Assembly (NCBI RefSeq): GCF_002079055.1
Contig: NC_047497.1
Location: 354,501-418,500, forward strand
Length of the DNA: 64,000 nucleotides
Direction of reading: 5' to 3'
Source of the DNA: Saccharomyces paradoxus
Taxonomy: Eukaryota; Ascomycota; Saccharomycetes; Saccharomycetales; Saccharomycetaceae
The position numbers and the translations under genes were made by a program. Below the pieces are notes generated by a model. The model made no database searches, was not told where the DNA came from, and was given only the letters and a program-made list of their open reading frames with translations. Below, one piece after another: positions 31,340 through 41,155 of this stretch (position 1 is its first letter; the number at the start of each line of letters is the position of its first letter).

Positions 31340-32839
31340 ATGTCCACTAAGAAGCACACTAAGACACATTCCACTTATGCATTCGAGAGCAACACAAACA
31401 GTGTTGCTGCCTCACAAATGAGAAATGCTTTAAACAAGTTAGCGGACTCTAGCAAACTTGATGATGCTGCTCGCGCTAGATTTGAGAACGAACTGGATTC
31501 GTTTTTCACGCTTTTCAGGAGATATTTGGTAGAGAAATCCTCTAGAACTACTTTAGAATGGGACAAGATTAACTCTCCCAACCCAGATGAAGTGGTCAAG
31601 TATGAGATTATTTCTCAGCAGCCCGAAAATGTCTCAAACCTTTCAAAATTGGCTGTTTTGAAGTTGAACGGTGGGCTGGGTACCTCAATGGGCTGTGTTG
31701 GCCCTAAATCCGTTATTGAAGTGAGGGAAGGAAACACCTTTTTGGACTTGTCTGTTCGTCAAATTGAATATTTGAACAGACAGTACGACAGTGACGTGCC
31801 ATTGCTGTTGATGAATTCTTTCAACACTGACAAGGACACAGAACATTTGATTAAGAAATACTCCGCTAACAGAATCAGAATCAGATCTTTCAATCAATCC
31901 AGGTTCCCAAGAGTGTACAAGGATTCTCTGTTGCCTGTCCCCACTGAATACGATTCTCCACTTGACGCTTGGTATCCACCAGGTCACGGTGATCTGTTTG
32001 AATCTCTACACGTCTCTGGTGAACTGGATGCCTTAATTGCTCAAGGAAGAGAAGTATTGTTTGTATCTAACGGTGACAACTTGGGAGCTACCGTCGATTT
32101 GAAGATTTTGAACCACATGATCGAGACCGGTGCCGAATACATAATGGAATTAACCGATAAGACCAGAGCCGATGTTAAAGGTGGTACTTTGATTTCGTAT
32201 GATGGTCAAGTCCGTTTATTGGAGGTCGCCCAAGTTCCAAAAGAGCACATCGACGAATTCAAAAACATCAGAAAGTTTACCAATTTCAACACGAATAACT
32301 TATGGATTAACTTGAAAGCAGTCAAGAGGTTGATCGAATCGAGCAATTTGGAAATGGAAATCATTCCAAACCAAAAAACTATAACAAGAGACGGACACGA
32401 AATTAATGTCTTACAACTGGAAACCGCTTGCGGTGCTGCCATTAGACATTTTGATGGTGCTCACGGTGTTGTTGTTCCAAGATCAAGATTCTTGCCTGTC
32501 AAGACCTGTTCCGATTTGTTGCTGGTTAAATCAGATCTATTCCGTTTGGAGCACGGTTCTTTGAAGTTAGACCCATCTCGTTTCGGTCCAAACCCATTAA
32601 TCAAGTTGGGCTCACATTTCAAAAAAGTTTCTGGTTTCAACGCAAGAATTCCCCACATCCCAAAAATTGTCGAGTTAGACCATTTGACCATTACTGGTAA
32701 CGTCTTTTTAGGTAAGGATGTCACTCTAAGGGGTACCGTCATCATCGTTTGTTCCGACGGTCATAAGATCGATATTCCAAACGGCTCTATATTAGAAAAC
32801 GTCGTTGTTACTGGTAATTTGCAAATCTTGGAGCATTGA
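31340..32839 (+). CDS. UGP1: Ugp1, UTP-glucose-1-phosphate uridylyltransferase
   Basis: This 499-aa enzyme makes UDP-glucose from UTP and glucose-1-phosphate, the precursor of glycogen, trehalose, beta-glucan and glycoprotein glucose. The nucleotide-binding loop [16 protein letters not shown] is at 109-124, and the C-terminal part (about 390-499) is the left-handed beta-helix used for oligomerisation. Ser11, the site phosphorylated by PAS kinase in S. cerevisiae to direct the enzyme to wall glucan synthesis, is kept (THSTY). The frame continues six codons upstream from a GTG; I chose the ATG at 31340, which gives MSTKKHTK and the known 499 aa. The coding sequence is strongly biased to preferred codons, as expected for an abundant enzyme. 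Confidence 0.98.
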   Translation: MSTKKHTKTHSTYAFESNTNSVAASQMRNALNKLADSSKLDDAARARFENELDSFFTLFRRYLVEKSSRTTLEWDKINSPNPDEVVKYEIISQQPENVSNLSKLAVLKLNGGLGTSMGCVGPKSVIEVREGNTFLDLSVRQIEYLNRQYDSDVPLLLMNSFNTDKDTEHLIKKYSANRIRIRSFNQSRFPRVYKDSLLPVPTEYDSPLDAWYPPGHGDLFESLHVSGELDALIAQGREVLFVSNGDNLGATVDLKILNHMIETGAEYIMELTDKTRADVKGGTLISYDGQVRLLEVAQVPKEHIDEFKNIRKFTNFNTNNLWINLKAVKRLIESSNLEMEIIPNQKTITRDGHEINVLQLETACGAAIRHFDGAHGVVVPRSRFLPVKTCSDLLLVKSDLFRLEHGSLKLDPSRFGPNPLIKLGSHFKKVSGFNARIPHIPKIVELDHLTITGNVFLGKDVTLRGTVIIVCSDGHKIDIPNGSILENVVVTGNLQILEH

Positions 32840-33277
32840 AGATCCGGCTTGCAATCTTCTTTTTACTTTCAATTCTCCGTTAGGTTATTTATTCTACTAC
32901 ACGCTGTTTTTTTTTCAATGGGTTATATATCTCTAATATATACACATTTATATGTTTAGACTTATACAGAAAGAAAAAATAATGATATAAAAAATTCCTA
33001 GTTCCCATAGTTCCTACCCACATCAGGCTATGTATCTATTTAGCGTAACCTTGAAATATAGAGATTTTTCCTTTGGCGGGGTAAGGGTTTGTGAACTTTA
33101 GGGAAATAGGATAAACGTAAGTTAAAGGTAATAAGTTTGGATTATCATTTATTCGTTATCGCGTAAAAAGACATTGTTAAAAGGCGCGTTCACTATCCTC
33201 TATTACACTGTCCCTGTATTTCAACTAATTTCAACAAAAGAGGAAAATCTTGCAGCCAGCGAAGGCAAAATTACAGC
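32840..33277. other. UGP1 3' region / TUL1 promoter
   Basis: These 438 bp begin with a T-run and TATATA-type signals (32905-32945) that fit UGP1 3'-end formation. No clear factor sites were seen for TUL1. Confidence 0.5.
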
Positions 33278-35554
33278 ATGGAAATCGATGGCAACACTCT
33301 GGTGTTCATAATAGTGATCCTTTTCCTATTTTTCTCCACACCCGGTGGTGATGGTGTATCCTCTCAATATGAGTTCAATCAACTCCAGAGACTGAAGCAA
33401 CAGTTCCGAACAGAACATGGTGCATTCCTCAATATGACATACACAGATAGTTTCCGAAATATTACTGGGTTCAAACTAAGCTACCAAGACATGCTGAATA
33501 ATCCTCTCCAAAATGCCACTTACCCATTACCAGGAAAGGAGTATGATCGATGGTTTCCCAACCAAAACTACATGGTTTTGCCCAACGAAATCATAGACGC
33601 TATAAATACTGAAGTCTGGAACACTTCAAATGATGACACCTCCAACCTTTTCCCCCCCAATATTACCAGTACTCTGTTAGGTAAAGTTGACCTTGTATCA
33701 AATAAAAAATACGAAAAGATAAGAATGCCCGTACCCAGATTCTATGAACCGGCAACCGATTTTTCAGAGGATATTCCCCCTGAAGGTGAAACGTACTGGT
33801 CAGAGTGGCCCTCCTATGGGGAACTCCATAATGTGAGTTTCCAGCATGGAGAAATAGCTATTCAAATCACTCATATGAACAACCTTCAGGATAGCAATAA
33901 TTATTTGAGGAGAAATTTCATAAATAAGAAAAATGACCGTTGGAAATTATTGAATCTTCAGATTGATTTCTCAGACAAGGCTGAAAAGGAAAAGCATTCC
34001 ATTTCCTCAAAGGCTGTGTATGATATCCAACGTGGTAGAATTCTCTCTATATCTCAGAGTTCTAAATTTCATTCATTGTTCGCCCTTCCTCATTACATGT
34101 CCTTTCAGAATGATTATAATGAGAAAATATTCAATGATGTCAAGGAAGTCGTTAATGAATTTTGGAATTTCACGGATTATGCAGATGTTCTGACCATGAA
34201 GGACGTACAAGATGCGTATAATAATGCCAACCTTAAATGTGAATATTTGACTTTTCTTCAATTGGAACCATGGAACCAATACACAAGAGACCAGATCAAG
34301 TTAATAGACGATGAATTGAATTGGCCCTTGGGGCGTCCGGCAAATCTGTCTAGTTTACCGCCTCTAAATGTTATCTCTGGATTATTGTATTCTCCAGATT
34401 GCGGTGTAAGATTAGAGATTCATAATGTGAAGGGTACACGGTACGAATTAAAAATTATGTCGATTAGAAGACATTTACTGTTCGGTATTGCACTTTTTGC
34501 AGCCCAGATATATTTACTGCTGACTCAGATGCACCATACAAACACCCCATCCATGGTCAACAAAATTTCGTTTTATTGTTTCTCAATGATAAACTTAGTG
34601 GACGGCTCTTTGGCCACTTTGTACTTTGTCGCTGCTAGTGTCGTTCCCGAATTGTACTTACCCCTGGTGATAAGTGCTTTCTCGTGCTTTATCTTGGCAT
34701 CTATTTTTGAAATACGTTATTTGATATCGATTTACGCTTCGCAGGTTAACGAACAAAACGTTGGAATTATCAATCTATTGCGTGGTAACACTGGTACATA
34801 TGATGAGAATAGGCCGAGACCCGCATTCATCCCTGACGAAGGTTCCATCGGTGGCTCATTATACGGTAGGTTTTTCTTTATGCTAATAATTTTCACATTC
34901 TTAATATTGAGTTCAACATCATGGCCCCGTCAACTAAGGATGGTATTTGAGTATATCCTTATCTTTATATTAAATTCCTACTGGATACCCCAAATTTTCC
35001 GTAACGCTGTTAAGGGTATCCCTTCAAGAAGAGAAAGAACAAGATCTAGCATTGGGGGGAATAGAAGTCAAAACAAAATGCCCTTATTGTGGAGTTTTGT
35101 TATAGGAACAACAATAATTAGAAGTTTGCCCGTTGTGTATGTTTTCACTTACTCTTCTAACGTCTTTAGGCACCATAAAGATGTTCATTTCGTTGTATTT
35201 TTATCACTGTGGCTACTGTTTCAAATTAGCATCCTATATTCTCAAGATATATTGGGCTCGCGCTGGTTCTTGCCCAAGCACACAATTCCGGATGGATACT
35301 CGTATTTCAAGCCTCTTTCAAACGAATATATATCGGAGCATGGTGGTGGAACCGCTGAAAACACTGTTGATTGCGCGATATGTATGTCAGATGTCCCAAT
35401 TTACATAGAAGAAATTCCAGAAACTCATAAAGTGGATCAGCACTCTTACATGGTAACGCCTTGTAATCATGTGTTTCATACTTCGTGTCTCGAAAACTGG
35501 ATGAGTTATAAATTACAATGCCCTGTGTGTAGATCACCGTTACCTCCTTTGTAG
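33278..35554 (+). CDS. TUL1: Tul1, transmembrane RING-H2 ubiquitin ligase of the Golgi
   Basis: This 758-aa protein has a hydrophobic N-terminal signal/anchor (about 7-20), a large lumenal domain with N-glycosylation sites (about 25-395), a set of transmembrane helices (about 398-660) and a C-terminal RING-H2 finger. The ligands are C699, C702, C729, H731, H734, C737, C748 and C751. Tul1 is the catalytic core of the Dsc complex (with Dsc2, Dsc3, Ubx3 and Gld1 or Vld1), which ubiquitylates membrane proteins in the Golgi, endosome and vacuole for ESCRT or proteasome disposal. Length equals that of S. cerevisiae. The ATG at 33278 gives the expected signal sequence. Confidence 0.96.
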   Translation: MEIDGNTLVFIIVILFLFFSTPGGDGVSSQYEFNQLQRLKQQFRTEHGAFLNMTYTDSFRNITGFKLSYQDMLNNPLQNATYPLPGKEYDRWFPNQNYMVLPNEIIDAINTEVWNTSNDDTSNLFPPNITSTLLGKVDLVSNKKYEKIRMPVPRFYEPATDFSEDIPPEGETYWSEWPSYGELHNVSFQHGEIAIQITHMNNLQDSNNYLRRNFINKKNDRWKLLNLQIDFSDKAEKEKHSISSKAVYDIQRGRILSISQSSKFHSLFALPHYMSFQNDYNEKIFNDVKEVVNEFWNFTDYADVLTMKDVQDAYNNANLKCEYLTFLQLEPWNQYTRDQIKLIDDELNWPLGRPANLSSLPPLNVISGLLYSPDCGVRLEIHNVKGTRYELKIMSIRRHLLFGIALFAAQIYLLLTQMHHTNTPSMVNKISFYCFSMINLVDGSLATLYFVAASVVPELYLPLVISAFSCFILASIFEIRYLISIYASQVNEQNVGIINLLRGNTGTYDENRPRPAFIPDEGSIGGSLYGRFFFMLIIFTFLILSSTSWPRQLRMVFEYILIFILNSYWIPQIFRNAVKGIPSRRERTRSSIGGNRSQNKMPLLWSFVIGTTIIRSLPVVYVFTYSSNVFRHHKDVHFVVFLSLWLLFQISILYSQDILGSRWFLPKHTIPDGYSYFKPLSNEYISEHGGGTAENTVDCAICMSDVPIYIEEIPETHKVDQHSYMVTPCNHVFHTSCLENWMSYKLQCPVCRSPLPPL

Positions 35555-35939
35555 ATAGCATTCCTTGATTCTAATAACTATATACTGAATTTAAAATTCA
35601 AGACACCGTGACATTATCTACTAAGCAACCCTTCCATTAGGAAATTCTCAATGAATCGTGCATTAAAGTTTATTTATAGCCACTATGGTAGCTTTGTTTA
35701 AACATAGAAAGACCAAACTGAACTGAATATCACACGCATATTTTTAGTGTTACCCTTTTCCTGTATGACACATTTTTCGAGAAATTAGTTGGAAAATATT
35801 ACCGATTTAGGTCGATCTAGGTAAATTTAAATCGCGCCAACCCCAAGCTGGAGATTCTTAATCATCACTGCCTTCTATTATACTGTTTTTGTTTATTTTG
35901 ACGGTAATAATCTAAAAGCAACATATCGTTTACCTCATT
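35555..35939. other. TUL1 3' region / YKL033W-A promoter
   Basis: These 385 bp between tandem genes are AT-rich and show no recognised RNA gene or repeat. Confidence 0.45.
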
Positions 35940-36650
35940 ATGACACATCCTGTAGCAGTGAAGGCATGTCTATTTGATATGGATGGTCTTCTCATCAACA
36001 CAGAGGATATCTATACTGAAACTTTGAATGAAACCCTGGCAGAGTTTGGTAAGGGCCCTTTAACTTGGGATGTGAAGATTCAATTGCAAGGACTTCCAGG
36101 ACCGGAAGCAGGAAAGAAGGTTATCGAATACTACGAATTACCAATAACTTTGGATGAGTATGACGAAAGAAACGTTGCCCTGCAATCTCTCAAATGGGGT
36201 ACTTGCGAATTTCTGCCTGGTGCATTGGATTTATTGAAATATTTAAAGTCAAAGAATCTTCCTATTGCATTATGTACTTCTTCAAACAAGACTAAATTTC
36301 GCGGTAAAACAAGCCATTTAGGGGAGGGTTTTAATCTTTTCGATGCCATTGTAACTGGTGATGATCCAAGAATTCCAAAAGGAAGGGGTAAGCCTTTCCC
36401 GGACGTTTGGCAGCTGGGTTTAAAGGAATTGAACGAAAAGTTTCATACTGATATTAAACCTGATGAGTGTATAGTATTCGAAGATGGTATTCCCGGTGTA
36501 AAGTCGGCTAAGGCCTTTGGTGCTCATGTTATTTGGGTTCCTCATCCGGAGGCACATGCTGTTTTGGGAGATACAAAAGCTTTGCTAGCCGGTAAAGGTG
36601 AACTATTGTCTTCCTTGGAGAAACTGGAGAAGGCCAAATATGGATTGTGA
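35940..36650 (+). CDS. YKL033W-A: HAD-superfamily phosphatase (YKL033W-A)
   Basis: This 236-aa protein is a HAD hydrolase of the beta-phosphoglucomutase/pseudouridine-5'-phosphatase group. Motif I is LFDMDGLL with nucleophile D13 and acid D15. Motif II is the threonine/serine of LCTSSNK (about 107-113), and the acidic motif is VFEDGIPGVKSA (about 178-189), with a helical cap between I and II. The substrate in yeast is not established; relatives act on small sugar phosphates. The length matches S. cerevisiae YKL033W-A. It is tandem with TTI1, 241 bp upstream. Confidence 0.92.
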   Translation: MTHPVAVKACLFDMDGLLINTEDIYTETLNETLAEFGKGPLTWDVKIQLQGLPGPEAGKKVIEYYELPITLDEYDERNVALQSLKWGTCEFLPGALDLLKYLKSKNLPIALCTSSNKTKFRGKTSHLGEGFNLFDAIVTGDDPRIPKGRGKPFPDVWQLGLKELNEKFHTDIKPDECIVFEDGIPGVKSAKAFGAHVIWVPHPEAHAVLGDTKALLAGKGELLSSLEKLEKAKYGL

Positions 36651-36891
36651 AATTTTTGGTATTCACGTAACCTTCAACTTCTGTATATTGCACTACGTAA
36701 AAAAAAAAAGGATAATTTGTATTTGATTTTATTGCACCACTTTATATGGTGAGTTTGGTGATTTTGTATATTATCCTTGAGTGCATGTTTGGGTTTTTAT
36801 CATTTTATTTTAGTAATGCTTTAACATAATTTAGTGAACATGCACATCGAAAGAAAGGATTATATAGCTGGGTGTTTAGAGCTCTGTACAA

Positions 36892-39800
36892 ATGGATTCC
36901 GACACAGATGCATTTAAGGACATAAGGATTTCATGTGTTGACCTTTCTAGGATCGCTTTTTTACCTACCGAATCATTTGATCCAAATTCGTTAGCGCTAC
37001 TGGCATGTTTAAAGAAAGTTGAAGAGAAGTTATCAACATACAAAGACGACTCACTTTCCCAAAAATTTGCAGATTATGTTTTCGTTCCTATTGCAAGTTT
37101 ATTAAAACAGCCAGCTCTCGGTGAGTCTCAAACAGAATACGTCCTGTTAATTATATTTCATCTCTTACGGATATGTTGGTCATCTAATGGTAAATTTTCC
37201 GAGCAATTGGGGCAACATTTGTTTCCCTTGATCACATTTTTAATCAGTTCTGATAAAGAAAATCAAAAATTAATTTCCAGATCAGACGAGTTCAAATACG
37301 CCGGTTGTTTAGCTTTATGTCAGTTCTTCAAATCAATAAGATCGCAGCAGTACAGTAACGAGTTCTTCACGAATTCAAAATCTAAATTACTTCCCGCCTT
37401 AGGACATTCTGTTACTGTTCTGTTGAAAATTCTGGAGCAATCGCCTCAAAATAATGAGCTTCAATTGAAGGTTTTGGCATCTCTGGAAATACTATTTCAG
37501 GACATAATATCTGATGGCGAAATGCTTTCATTTATACTTCCGGGGAATGTTTCTGTCTTCACCAAGATACTTATCAAACCAGGCCGTCAAACACATTATA
37601 AAGTGTGCATTCGCACGCTGGAGGTTCTGGCAAAATTATTGGTTTTGGTTTATGATGATTTTAGTTTGCAAGTTAAGATAAACAAGCTAACAGATATTCG
37701 AGAGTTGAGCGATGCAAAGTTGAAACACGAGTTAAACCAACCATTTTCGTTTAATGAACCTATCGTTTTATCAAGCACAGATGGCAAGACCCATAGAGAC
37801 ACAAGTTGGTTGAGAGCGACTTCTGGCCAAATCAAGATTGCTTTGGAGGCTTTTATACCCAAATTATTGAAACGAAACAACGAAGCAATCGATGAGGCAT
37901 TAGCGACGTTTGTATCAATCCTTTTAACAAGATGTGAAAAGTCCTTACATAATTGTGAGAACGTGTTGGTATCCGCTTTAGTAAATTTGCAGCGTGATCC
38001 GATGTCCAAATTATCCTCACATTTGGTAAAATTAAAGGAACTTGTCAATGAAGATCTGCATAAACTCAGTGACATGATTCGGTTTGAAAATGCGGATAAA
38101 CTATCGTCTTTATCATTTGCAATTACTATTTTAGAGAAAAATAACGAAAAAGATATGGTGGTCAATGGGGCAATTAAATGTTTATTTGAATCGGTTAATG
38201 AATCTATTGAACCTCCAAATTTAATCAACCATAAGGAGAAAATAATTGAAGAAAGTAGCCAAATAACAACTATGGTACATTTCGAAAACTTAGAAAATAG
38301 GAATGCAGTAATTGCTTTGCCGAGATTGTCCGAAGATATGTCACTTAAACTGGAAAAATTTACATATCATATTGGCTCTTTGTTATCAGAAAGAGACATG
38401 CTCAACGATGTGGTGATAGAGCTGATTTCGGAACAAGTTAATTCACCAAGGACACAGAAGATTGTGGCACTATGGTTAAGTACCAGTTTTTTAAAGGCAG
38501 TGGGAAAGCCACCGAAGCGGGAAAATGATTATTTACAATTTGAGCCAAATGTCAACGATTCGTATTCTGTGGTTGAAGAAGCGTGTTTAATAGTATTGGA
38601 ATTTTGTAACGAACTTTCTCAAGATATTAGCATGGAGATTGAAGGTAAAGGCATTAAGAAAAGTGATGAATTTGCCGTATGTACGATTTTATTCTCTATT
38701 GAAACTATTTGTGCAGTTATGAAAAATGAGTTCCAACCAGAATTGATTGACTATATATATACCGTAATTGATGCCTTGGCATCACCTTCTGAAACCATCA
38801 GGCATGTGGGCCAGTCGTGCGCGTTAACCATAGCAGATACGCTATATCATGGATCTGTCCCAAATATGATCTTAAGCAACGTAGATTATCTTGTGGAATC
38901 TATTTCTTCGAGATTGAATTCCGGGATGACTGAAAGAGTTAGCCAAATATTAATGGTGATTTGCCAATTGGCTGGCTATGAAACCATTGAAAACTTTAAA
39001 GATGTTATTGAAACGATATTCAAACTTCTGGATTATTACCATGGATATAGCGATCTGTGTCTTCAATTTTTCCAACTATTTGAAATCATTATTTTGGAGA
39101 TGAAAAAAAAGTATATCACTGATGAGACGATTTTGAAAATAGCTAATCAACACATTTCACAGAGTACCTTTTCACCCTGGGGTATGACTGATTTTCAGCA
39201 AGTACTTAATATACTAGACAAAGAAACGCATGTTAAAGATGACATGGTAGACGGGAACGGCGTCGATTTTTTGAAGGATGATAATGGCCCCAGTAATTTT
39301 CAAGAATATTTCGACTCCAAACTGAGAGAGCCGGATAGCGACGATGAAGAAGATGAGGTGGAGGGAAGTCCCAGTGGGGAAGCTGAACTGTGGACCTCAC
39401 CTATACCAAGGGATTCATATAAAATATTATTGCAAATTTTGGGCTATGGGGAGAGATTATTAACTCATCCATCAAAACGATTAAGAGTGCAAATTCTTTT
39501 TGCTATGAGGCTTATCTTCCCCTTATTATCAACACAACATAATCTGTTGATAAGGGAAGTTGCTAGCACATGGGATTCCATTATACAGTGCGTCTTATGT
39601 GCTGACTATTCGATTGTTCAACCTGCGTGTACTTGCGTGGAGCAGATGATCAGATATTCTGGTGATTTTGTCTCCAAGAGATTTATCGAGCTTTGGCAGA
39701 AGTTGTGCCAGGACTCTTTTATATTGAAGGAATTGAGGATCGATCCAACCGTGCACAACCACAGGAAAAAATCGATAGGTAAGCATGTAAAATTCCCACC

Positions 39801-39993
39801 AGTAACTGAAAACGCGCTGGTATCAGTGGTGCATATGGTGCTGGAAGGGGTCAAAATTACTGAGTATTTAATTTCTGAGGCGGTACTGGAACAAATAATA
39901 TATTGCTGTATTCAGGTCGTGCCGGTGGAGGAAATATCAGCTATGTCATTGATAATGGGTGATATCGTGTGGAAAATAAGAAATGTAAATTGA
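36892..39993 (+). CDS. TTI1: Tti1, TTT/ASTRA complex HEAT-repeat protein
   Basis: This 1033-aa protein is a long run of alpha-helical HEAT-like repeats with no catalytic motif. An acidic loop lies near residues 815-835 (REPDSDDEEDEVEGS). Tti1 joins Tel2 and Tti2 in the TTT complex, which, with Hsp90, matures PI3K-like kinases such as Tor1/2, Mec1 and Tel1; it is also part of ASTRA. The S. cerevisiae protein is 1038 aa. A 192-codon ORF on the opposite strand (37650-38228) lies wholly within it and is a shadow. The ATG at 36892 is the first of the frame. Confidence 0.94.
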   Translation: MDSDTDAFKDIRISCVDLSRIAFLPTESFDPNSLALLACLKKVEEKLSTYKDDSLSQKFADYVFVPIASLLKQPALGESQTEYVLLIIFHLLRICWSSNGKFSEQLGQHLFPLITFLISSDKENQKLISRSDEFKYAGCLALCQFFKSIRSQQYSNEFFTNSKSKLLPALGHSVTVLLKILEQSPQNNELQLKVLASLEILFQDIISDGEMLSFILPGNVSVFTKILIKPGRQTHYKVCIRTLEVLAKLLVLVYDDFSLQVKINKLTDIRELSDAKLKHELNQPFSFNEPIVLSSTDGKTHRDTSWLRATSGQIKIALEAFIPKLLKRNNEAIDEALATFVSILLTRCEKSLHNCENVLVSALVNLQRDPMSKLSSHLVKLKELVNEDLHKLSDMIRFENADKLSSLSFAITILEKNNEKDMVVNGAIKCLFESVNESIEPPNLINHKEKIIEESSQITTMVHFENLENRNAVIALPRLSEDMSLKLEKFTYHIGSLLSERDMLNDVVIELISEQVNSPRTQKIVALWLSTSFLKAVGKPPKRENDYLQFEPNVNDSYSVVEEACLIVLEFCNELSQDISMEIEGKGIKKSDEFAVCTILFSIETICAVMKNEFQPELIDYIYTVIDALASPSETIRHVGQSCALTIADTLYHGSVPNMILSNVDYLVESISSRLNSGMTERVSQILMVICQLAGYETIENFKDVIETIFKLLDYYHGYSDLCLQFFQLFEIIILEMKKKYITDETILKIANQHISQSTFSPWGMTDFQQVLNILDKETHVKDDMVDGNGVDFLKDDNGPSNFQEYFDSKLREPDSDDEEDEVEGSPSGEAELWTSPIPRDSYKILLQILGYGERLLTHPSKRLRVQILFAMRLIFPLLSTQHNLLIREVASTWDSIIQCVLCADYSIVQPACTCVEQMIRYSGDFVSKRFIELWQKLCQDSFILKELRIDPTVHNHRKKSIGKHVKFPPVTENALVSVVHMVLEGVKITEYLISEAVLEQIIYCCIQVVPVEEISAMSLIMGDIVWKIRNVN

Positions 39994-40191
39994 GTCTATG
40001 TACCTGAGTATATGCATTTCTATATGGTAGAACATGTGGTTTATCATTGTTCACACTAGTAACTATAGTGATTGTATTAAGTAATTAGACAGTAGATGCC
40101 AAAGGTGTTTCAAGATGGGGATGATATGCGACCGTGAATTAGCGAACGCATTTAAAATAAAGATCTTTTAATTCAAGATTAACTTGGAATT

Positions 40192-40212
40192 TATATATAT
40201 ATATATATATAT
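40192..40212. repeat. TA dinucleotide microsatellite
   Basis: This is a TA run of about 21 bp upstream of the delta LTR. Confidence 0.9.
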
Positions 40213-40283
40213 GAAAAACATGAGTCATCACTTTGGACATATGGTGATGATAGGCACGTGTTTTTTAAATCTCATATGGCATA

Positions 40284-40616
40284 TGTTGGAATGAAATTCT
40301 AATATCATCTATTTAGTAGCACTCATGCCACTACTATATTATCACATGCGGTGTAAGAGGATGGCATAAAGATTGAGAAACAGTCATCCAATCTCATGGA
40401 AGCTGAAATGCAAGGATTGATAATGTAACAGGAAAATGAATGACAACGTATAAAAGGAAAGAAGATAAGGTAATAACACTATGTAGAACTATCGATTCCC
40501 TTTTGTGGATTCCTATATCCTCGAGGAAAACTTCTAGTATATTCTGTATACCTAATATTATAGCCTTTAGTGACAATGGAATCCCAACAATTATCTAATT
40601 ATTCACACAATTTTCA
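40284..40616 (+). mobile_element. Solo delta LTR (Ty1/Ty2 type)
   Basis: This 333-bp element begins TGTTGGAATG and ends in CA. Its internal sequence contains the hallmark delta segments ATTCCTATATCCTCGAGGA and TCTAGTATATTCTGTATACC, plus an end close to the primer-proximal delta sequence (AATGGAATCCCAACAATTAT). The length fits a complete Ty1/Ty2 LTR of about 334 bp. No internal retrotransposon sequence is attached, so it is a solo LTR left by recombination. The 5-bp flanks (GCATA and GTACA) are not identical. This, and sequence differences from the delta consensus I remember, suggest an old insertion. It lies 115 bp upstream of the tRNA-Val gene, the classic Ty1 target window. Confidence 0.9.
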
Positions 40617-40731
40617 GTACAAGAATATCTACTTTGGCTCTTAATTAATACTACCATCTAGTACTCATCATCAACAGTAATTTTTATATTTACTAGGGAT
40701 TATAAAATGTAAGAATCATCACAAATTAATA

Positions 40732-40805
40732 GGTTTCGTGGTCTAGTCGGTTATGGCATCTGCTTAACACGCAGAACGTCCCCAGTTCGATCCTGGGCGA
40801 AATCA
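40732..40805 (+). tRNA. tV(AAC): tRNA-Val(AAC)
   Basis: The sequence folds as a cloverleaf. The acceptor arm is GGTTTCG/CGAAATC with one G-T pair and discriminator A. The anticodon stem TCTGC/GCAGA holds loop TTAACAC with anticodon AAC. Box A (TGGTCTAGTCGG) and box B (AGTTCGATCCT) match the internal Pol III promoter. No intron is present. It corresponds to the tRNA-Val upstream of IXR1 in S. cerevisiae. Confidence 0.97.
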
Positions 40806-40810
40806 ATTAA

Positions 40811-40817
40811 TTTTTTT
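40811..40817 (+). terminator. RNA polymerase III terminator of tRNA-Val
   Basis: A run of seven T residues begins 6 nt past the mature tRNA end, the usual Pol III stop. Confidence 0.85.
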
Positions 40818-41155
40818 GTTTCATCTCGCCTCGTCAGGCTGCGCTTGAGTATCATGAAGGACAAATTTGAACTGAGTGTAGGATAAGTATAATACAAAAA
40901 CGTAAAGAGAAAGAAAGCTACACATATGCGTATATACATATCGTTAAATATGTATACACCGAAGCTAAAAAAAAAGAAAAAAAAGGGGGAGAAAAATTAT
41001 TAAATAAAGTAAAAGTTGTAGTAATAAGGAAATAGAGTAGTACAATATAGGACAAATTCTGAAAAAGGAACAAAAAAAAATTTCTTTAGATTCTTTTTTC
41101 TCGTTGTTTGTGTAGGATAATGTTACAGTGGAAAATTAAAGTTGTTTTATTTTTG

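Larger units (their letters stand above)
39994..41155. other. TTI1/IXR1 convergent region with TA tract, solo LTR and tRNA
   Basis: This 1.16-kb stretch holds a TA tract (40192-40212), a Gcn4-type ATGAGTCAT (40220-40228), a solo delta LTR, a tRNA-Val and A-rich sequence downstream of IXR1. The parts are listed separately. Confidence 0.7.

Noticed and set aside
37650-38228. 192-codon ORF antisense to TTI1
   Set aside because: It lies wholly within a conserved HEAT-repeat gene and shows no independent features.
40220-40228. Gcn4-type ATGAGTCAT between TTI1 and the solo LTR
   Set aside because: The sequence matches, but it lies downstream of TTI1 and far from any Pol II promoter, so a role is unlikely.
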